Below, piece after piece: positions 60,758 to 64,000 of a stretch of DNA of 64,000 nucleotides; the stretch's first letter is position 1, and each line of letters starts with the position of its first letter. Source of the stretch: Candidatus Bathyarchaeota archaeon. Its GTDB lineage: Archaea; Thermoproteota; Bathyarchaeia; TCS64. Both the position numbers and the translations under genes were made by a program. The notes below the pieces were generated by a model that searched no databases, had not been told where the DNA came from, and saw only the letters and a program-made list of their open reading frames with translations. The stretch spans positions 186,001 through 250,000 of the forward strand of contig JAOZHO010000037.1 in NCBI GenBank assembly GCA_026014875.1, given 5' to 3'.

Positions 60758-60799
60758 GTAACGAAACTTCCCTTACAGTAAATTATTGTTACATGAAAT
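60751..60799. promoter_or_regulatory. abiE promoter with 12-bp-arm inverted repeat
   Basis: ATTTCATGTAAC (60751-60762) and GTTACATGAAAT (60788-60799) are perfect complements separated by 25 bases. The left arm contains the abiEi ATG; the right arm touches the TATA element (ATATTAATATA, 60798-60808). AbiEi proteins are known to bind paired inverted repeats in their own promoter, so this is the likely operator. Confidence 0.78.
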
Positions 60800-60878
60800 A
60801 TTAATATACTTTGGTGGAAATAGGTTACCCACACCATAAGCGATTCTCATCAAGGGATTGACAGCCACTACACCAACG

Positions 60879-61040
60879 TCAGGCAGTCTTTGCCTCAGGC
60901 CTGCTAGCGGTAGGCTGCACTGCTGCGTAGGCTGCAAGGGAGAGGGCCCAGAACCGATCGTCGTGGGTTCCTTGAGGATGGTTGAAAAGCAGCTTACCTG
61001 AAGTTGAGAACTCGTATCGCTCCAGATTCAGCTCGTGTGC
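60879..61040 (-). pseudogene. terminase-like C-terminal fragment, copy R2
   Basis: An open frame between two stops with no start codon, 53 codons: ELNLERYEFSTSGKLLF, NHPQG, THDDRFWALSLAAYAA, VQPTASRPEAKTA. The order (hydrophobic strand, SGK, short loop, HDD, ALALA helix) is that of large terminase C-terminal nuclease ends. It keeps the intact HDD and is the best preserved copy. It shares a 50-base core (60921-60970) with R1, R3 and R4 in the same orientation. The rest of the 60.76-61.1 kb gap holds nothing else. Confidence 0.68.
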
Positions 61041-61106
61041 TTACCAAGATGTTGATATTCATTAGACCCTTGGGACGAGGCTTGAGATGTGAGGGGGGAT
61101 GGGGGG

Positions 61107-61379
61107 TTACTCGGGGGCTAAGCCCTTCGCCCGGATTAGTTCTTGGGTGTCCCCGGGGAGTGCGTTGAATGCGGGCCTCATCTGGTTCCAGTTCACCATC
61201 TCCCACCACACGGGTCTGGACAGGGTGACCCCGGGGTTGCGTATCTCTATTTTCACTATGTCCCCGTCTTTGAAGGGGAAGGTGGGGTTCTCGATGATCC
61301 CCTGGGGGATGTAGAGTCTGGCCCCGGATTTTTTGTAGTATTTGATCTGGGAGACGGCTATCTCGGCCTGCATATCCAT
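61107..61379 (-). CDS. AbrB/SpoVT-like DNA-binding protein
   Basis: 90 aa. YYKKSGARLYIPQGIIENPTFPFKDGDIVKIEI has the swapped-hairpin AbrB rhythm, followed by an unassigned 45-residue tail. AbrB-type proteins act as transition-state regulators or antitoxins. It is divergent from the small wHTH gene, with three symmetric TTTAC/GTAAA elements between; TATA GCATAAATAG overlaps them. ATG 61379 or 61373. Confidence 0.72.
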   Translation of the reverse strand: MDMQAEIAVSQIKYYKKSGARLYIPQGIIENPTFPFKDGDIVKIEIRNPGVTLSRPVWWEMVNWNQMRPAFNALPGDTQELIRAKGLAPE

Positions 61380-61382
61380 CGG

Positions 61383-61443
61383 GTTTACGTAGTAAACGGA
61401 TCTATTTATGCGTTACTTAGTAAAGAGGTGTTTACTTAGTAAT
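61383..61443. promoter_or_regulatory. three palindromic TTTAC-TAGTAAA elements
   Basis: GTTTACGTAGTAAAC (61383-61397, perfect 6-bp arms), GTTACTTAGTAAA (61412-61424) and GTTTACTTAGTAA (61430-61442). All share TTAC-N-TAGTAA. They sit between the AbrB-like gene and the wHTH gene and overlap the AbrB promoter. Likely operator array for one of the two. Confidence 0.72.
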
Positions 61444-61483
61444 GATAGGGCTTTTAAGTATAAGTATGAGATACTGATTAAAC

Positions 61484-61765
61484 ATGTCGATGACCGGCGA
61501 CACCCTCCCTGAGATCGTGGCCGGTCTACTGGCGCTCTACTACGCGTGTGATGGATCGACTCGTGCTCACGTGCCTGTGCCGGGATTCAGGGCCAAACTC
61601 AGCAAGCCTTACAAACAATTCGCGAGGGCAATCCTGAAAAAGCTGAGAAAAGCAGGCTACATCCACGTGCATAAAGGTCGAGAAGAGTCCTATGGCATTA
61701 ATATGGCTGGCATCGATAAACTCAGAGAACTGGAAAACAGTGGCGTTATCGGGCCTCTTCATTAA
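61484..61765 (+). CDS. small winged-HTH-like protein
   Basis: 93 aa. FRAKLSKPYKQFARAILKKLRKAGYIHVHKGREESYGINMAGIDKL reads as a winged helix: helix, recognition helix, beta-wing, then a C-terminal helix. Nearly leaderless (TATA CTTTTAAGTATAAG about 30 bases upstream). No family is assigned. Partner of the divergent AbrB-like gene. It is flanked by repeats R2 and R3 and its stop overlaps the end of R3. Confidence 0.65.
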   Translation: MSMTGDTLPEIVAGLLALYYACDGSTRAHVPVPGFRAKLSKPYKQFARAILKKLRKAGYIHVHKGREESYGINMAGIDKLRELENSGVIGPLH

Positions 61766-61887
61766 GTCGTTCTAACCATAGACCTACTCGCTGGTTTTTC
61801 CTGTTCCGCGGCGTAGGCTGCGAGGACGAGGGCCCAGAACCGGTTATTGATCGTATGTTGGTGCACGCGTATACTTTCACATAAGAC
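61762..61887 (-). pseudogene. terminase-like C-terminal fragment, copy R3
   Basis: An open frame between stops: LCESIRVHQHTINNRFWALVLAAYAAEQEKPAS ending TT-stop. NRFWALVLAAYAAEQ aligns with R2 and R4; the HDD is decayed to INN. Core 61807-61846. It starts three bases inside the wHTH gene's 3' end, as if joined there by insertion. Confidence 0.6.
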
Positions 61888-61944
61888 TTAAGCGGTTATG
61901 CGCTCCTTGTATAAGGTGCGATAAGCGAAGGGAGTGAGAAGGGT

Positions 61945-62349
61945 GTGAGCGCTAAGCCTTGGTGGTGGAAGCCTCTCTGGGTAACTACTATGCTTTCGAC
62001 CGGCGCTGTAGGGGTTGCGAGCTACTTTCTCTTTCATATTCCGTTAGAGAGAGTGGCGGGCGCATTAGCGATAACCCTTCTGGCGATAGGCTTCGCTTAC
62101 TACATCCGCATAAAACCGTCTAGAAGAGTGAACAGGGGCCTATACATATTCCTCGGATTCAGTCCCATCGGATTCTGCCTATGGTTACTTTACGCTTTTA
62201 GTGGGATCGGCCTCTTCCTGACCACGCTTGGACCTTTAGGATCCCTCACTTCTATGCTGTTTTTCCCCATCCCCTTCATCATGGGAGTGTTCATAGGCGA
62301 CTGGATAGGCAAGCGAAGGAACTATCGCCTTCCGCTGAGCCTCGGGTAG
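61945..62349 (+). CDS. four-helix membrane protein, unknown function
   Basis: 134 aa. Hydrophobic helices are WVTTMLSTGAVGVASYFLF, VAGALAITLLAIGFAYYI, GLYIFLGFSPIGFCLWLLYAF and LTSMLFFPIPFIMGVFIGDWI, with Arg/Lys loops (inside). The start is GTG. Codon use is less G/C-biased than core genes. It is followed by a 33-aa membrane peptide. Lying between terminase-like fragments R3 and R4, it may be defence or immunity cargo. Confidence 0.65.
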   Translation: MSAKPWWWKPLWVTTMLSTGAVGVASYFLFHIPLERVAGALAITLLAIGFAYYIRIKPSRRVNRGLYIFLGFSPIGFCLWLLYAFSGIGLFLTTLGPLGSLTSMLFFPIPFIMGVFIGDWIGKRRNYRLPLSLG

Positions 62350-62393
62350 AAGACCATGCATGCCAGGGAGGACCAGCGGAGGGATTGAGATAG

Positions 62394-62495
62394 GTGTTTG
62401 AGTGGGTTGGCACGACGGAGGCATTGGTCCTCCTTATGATAATAGTGATAATCGCCGGATTTGTGACGGTTTGGGCTGGGAGGAAAAAGAAATGA
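62394..62495 (+). CDS. 33-aa single-helix membrane peptide
   Basis: GTG start preceded by GGAGGGATTGAGATA. The sequence EALVLLMIIVIIAGFVTVW is a single hydrophobic helix followed by AGRKKK and TGA. Too short for the ORF track. 44 bases downstream of the four-helix protein gene, so probably one operon. Size and shape resemble small type I toxin or regulatory membrane peptides. Confidence 0.55.
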   Translation: MFEWVGTTEALVLLMIIVIIAGFVTVWAGRKKK

Positions 62496-62510
62496 CGCTC
62501 TACCCGCGCG

Positions 62511-62672
62511 CTATACCATTCTTGCGATAGGGCCGCTCATTGGCTGTATTTGATCAGCGGCGTAAGTTGCGAGGGCGAGGGCCCAGAACCGGTCGTCGTG
62601 GGTTCTCTGGGGAACAAAGAGCAGTTTTCCAGACTCTAAGAGCTCCTATCTTTCCAAGACCAGTTCAGGGAG
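62511..62672 (-). pseudogene. terminase-like C-terminal fragment, copy R4
   Basis: The frame reads LPELVLER-stop-ELLESGKLLFVPQR, THDDRFWALALATYAADQ, IQPMSGPIARMV-stop. Aligned to R2 (NLERYEFSTSGKLLF), the internal TAG replaces Tyr. HDD is intact. Core 62556-62606. It lies right of the membrane-peptide cargo and left of the AT-rich nuclease gene. Confidence 0.68.
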
Positions 62673-62749
62673 CTATTCTACGTTAATATAAGGTAATGCT
62701 GAAGTCTGGAATATCACTTTTAAATCCGAATATGTCCGCTTTTATTAGT

Positions 62750-63976
62750 CTATGATGAAATTATTATTTTTTTATTCTTTACAGTTAACCATCCCTTTTT
62801 TCCCTTCATTATATTCATAATATTTTTGGTAGTGATATTGGAGTTATCCTTCAGGTCATAAATCATGCATAAATCTATCGTTCTGGTTATGATCACATTA
62901 GTATTAATTGCTTTTTCAATTACATTCCGAGAAAATGGTTCCTGTTTAGCATCGACTGAATTAACCGTCATAAATGTATTAGCGACTAATAATGCTGTCA
63001 TGTTTGGTACTTGTCTTGCTTCTCTATGTTCATCTAATTTCGAAATATCTTGTCTAGTTAAATTTTTATTCTTACCTTTTATTTCAATAATTATTTGCCT
63101 CTCTTTTTTTTCTAAAATCCATAAATCCTCTTCAAATATCTCGTCAATGTGAGTTTCAAATCCTAATCTTATTAGAAAATCATTTACCGCTTCTACTAGT
63201 TTCTTATTTCCTAACCAAAGAATGGATTTTAGTTTGAGATATTTTCCAAGTTCTTTTTCTAAAGGAGTTATAGTCTCGCTTTTTATTCTCTCAATTTTAT
63301 CGCTTACGTCTTTTTCATTAGTAAATTTATAACAAGATATCCAATCTGGAGGTTCTAAGACCATTTTAGAATAATATGAGATTATCCCATTTGCAAGAGT
63401 CTCAGAAAGATTAATGATGTATTGTATTACGTTTGATCCCATTACACAAGGGAGAGATAATAACAACCCTTTTCCAATCTGCTTAGAGAATCCAACAACA
63501 TCATTATTGGGGGTAGTACAAAGTATTTCATCTAAAGATTCTCCACGTAATTTTATAGAGGTACTCCCAACATTTTCGAGAAATGGTTTAAACTCGGATC
63601 TACGAATTTTTAAATCACTAAATAATTGACCATCCCCAATATTTGAAAAATATATGCCATATGAATTTATTACTCTTGAAAATACGTAATCGTCACCATG
63701 AGCTCCAATAAAACACACTATTTTTCCAATTTCTAGTGCTTGACGAATTTCTTTTTCTCTTCGAATTGCTTCAGGAGGAGCATCAAGCATTATTTGTTGT
63801 TGAAAACGTCCAACTGAATATTCAAATTTAAAACTACCTACAAAATAAAGAAGAATATCAAAATTCATGAGATTTGATAAAATGGATTTATCTCCAAAAT
63901 GGATTTCTAGTCCCTTATTAATGTGAGGTCTTATGCCCGATACCCCAAAAACTAAGACTTTTCTGATATCCACCAC
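62750..63976 (-). CDS. AT-rich gene with C-terminal PD-(D/E)XK-like nuclease motif
   Basis: About 408 aa from GTG 63976, which GAGAGGTTGAAC precedes; the tracked TTG is inside that ribosome site. The N-terminal half looks like a Rossmann/flavodoxin-type alpha/beta domain (IVCFIGAHGDDYVFSRVI). The C-terminal third has EEDLWILEKKERQIIIEIKGKNKN, matching D-x(n)-ExK of the restriction-endonuclease fold, then DEHREARQVPNMTALLVANTF. G+C is far below its surroundings, so it was recently acquired. Probably a defence effector with a sensor domain. Confidence 0.7.
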   Translation of the reverse strand: MVDIRKVLVFGVSGIRPHINKGLEIHFGDKSILSNLMNFDILLYFVGSFKFEYSVGRFQQQIMLDAPPEAIRREKEIRQALEIGKIVCFIGAHGDDYVFSRVINSYGIYFSNIGDGQLFSDLKIRRSEFKPFLENVGSTSIKLRGESLDEILCTTPNNDVVGFSKQIGKGLLLSLPCVMGSNVIQYIINLSETLANGIISYYSKMVLEPPDWISCYKFTNEKDVSDKIERIKSETITPLEKELGKYLKLKSILWLGNKKLVEAVNDFLIRLGFETHIDEIFEEDLWILEKKERQIIIEIKGKNKNLTRQDISKLDEHREARQVPNMTALLVANTFMTVNSVDAKQEPFSRNVIEKAINTNVIITRTIDLCMIYDLKDNSNITTKNIMNIMKGKKGWLTVKNKKIIISS

Positions 63977-64000
63977 GTTCAACCTCTCTTTATGATTATG

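Noticed and set aside
60994-61209. 71-aa minus-strand ORF overlapping R2 and the AbrB-like gene
   Set aside because: It runs through both in a different frame; R2's own frame aligns with R4 and is the meaningful one.
1-64000. CRISPR arrays, rRNA genes and intact insertion sequences
   Set aside because: No regular direct repeats with spacers, no rRNA-like stretch and no transposase ORF was seen by eye on either strand.

Overview
The window is archaeal, G+C-rich chromosomal DNA with strong G/C bias at third codon positions. Evidence includes a TTG-started FEN-1 abutting an ATP-dependent DNA ligase, a RadB-type RecA protein beside CDP-archaeol synthase (an ether-lipid enzyme), a pilin-like protein with a class III signal peptide, TATA boxes upstream of leaderless or near-leaderless genes, Lrp/AsnC, NikR-like and ribbon-helix-helix regulators, and two S-layer-like secreted proteins. 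The overall style fits Bathyarchaeia or a related uncultured lineage. That placement is an inference from gene style, not something the sequence proves.

Layout. 0-12.5 kb: mostly single metabolic genes (FAD oxidoreductase, rhodanese, flavodoxin-like reductase, MFS carrier, double-GNAT protein, asparaginase-type Ntn hydrolase, pyruvate-kinase C-domain protein, pilin-like protein, DHDPS-family aldolase, AMP-forming acyl-CoA ligase, ECF S component, M20 peptidase). 12.5-18.6 kb: a flippase, a membrane-bound spermidine-synthase-like protein, and the replication pair FEN-1/ligase. 18.6-25.5 kb: a Cys-rich two-repeat protein, a DUF401-type permease, a three-ORF membrane-regulator/secreted helical cluster, and an MFS carrier. 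25.5-31.7 kb: thioredoxin divergent from an HTH regulator with a palindromic operator, glutamine synthetase divergent from an Lrp regulator, D-aminoacylase, a MoaD/SAMP-like gene interrupted by TAG, and an amidohydrolase. 31.9-40.8 kb: a pseudo-receiver/GAF/PAS sensor, a NikR-like regulator divergent from an ECF S component, an aminotransferase, a CBS protein, RidA, small proteins, an acyl-CoA synthetase alpha subunit, and a decayed amidinotransferase fragment. 40.9-47.6 kb: two paralogous S-layer-like genes flanking a small RHH regulator whose promoter region carries six GTATACA sites. 47.9-58.9 kb: paired RHH-like paralogues, a secreted Ig-domain protein, radB-carS, a PfkB kinase, a nicotinamidase-NAPRTase NAD-salvage operon, an Lrp regulator with a Cys-rich tail, a glycosylase, a DUF1648-type membrane protein and a HAD hydrolase.

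58.9-64 kb is an accessory island. Four degenerate direct repeats, all on the minus strand, each encode the same C-terminal piece of a terminase-large-subunit-like protein (THDDRFWALALAAYAA-type). They lie between separate cargo modules: an AbiE toxin-antitoxin pair, an AbrB-like/wHTH divergent pair, and two small membrane proteins. An AT-rich gene with a C-terminal PD-(D/E)XK-like nuclease motif closes the window. The pattern of repeated 3'-end fragments with cargo between them looks like successive insertions at one target gene, and it is the most unusual structure here.

Several regulators sit next to symmetric DNA elements that are visible by eye: TGTTCAA-N5-TTGAACA, TGTTACG-N12-CGTAACA, a 12-bp-arm repeat at abiE, GTTTACGTAGTAAAC, and the GTATACA cluster. 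Much of the regulatory wiring can therefore be proposed directly from sequence. No rRNA, convincing tRNA, CRISPR array or intact insertion sequence was seen.
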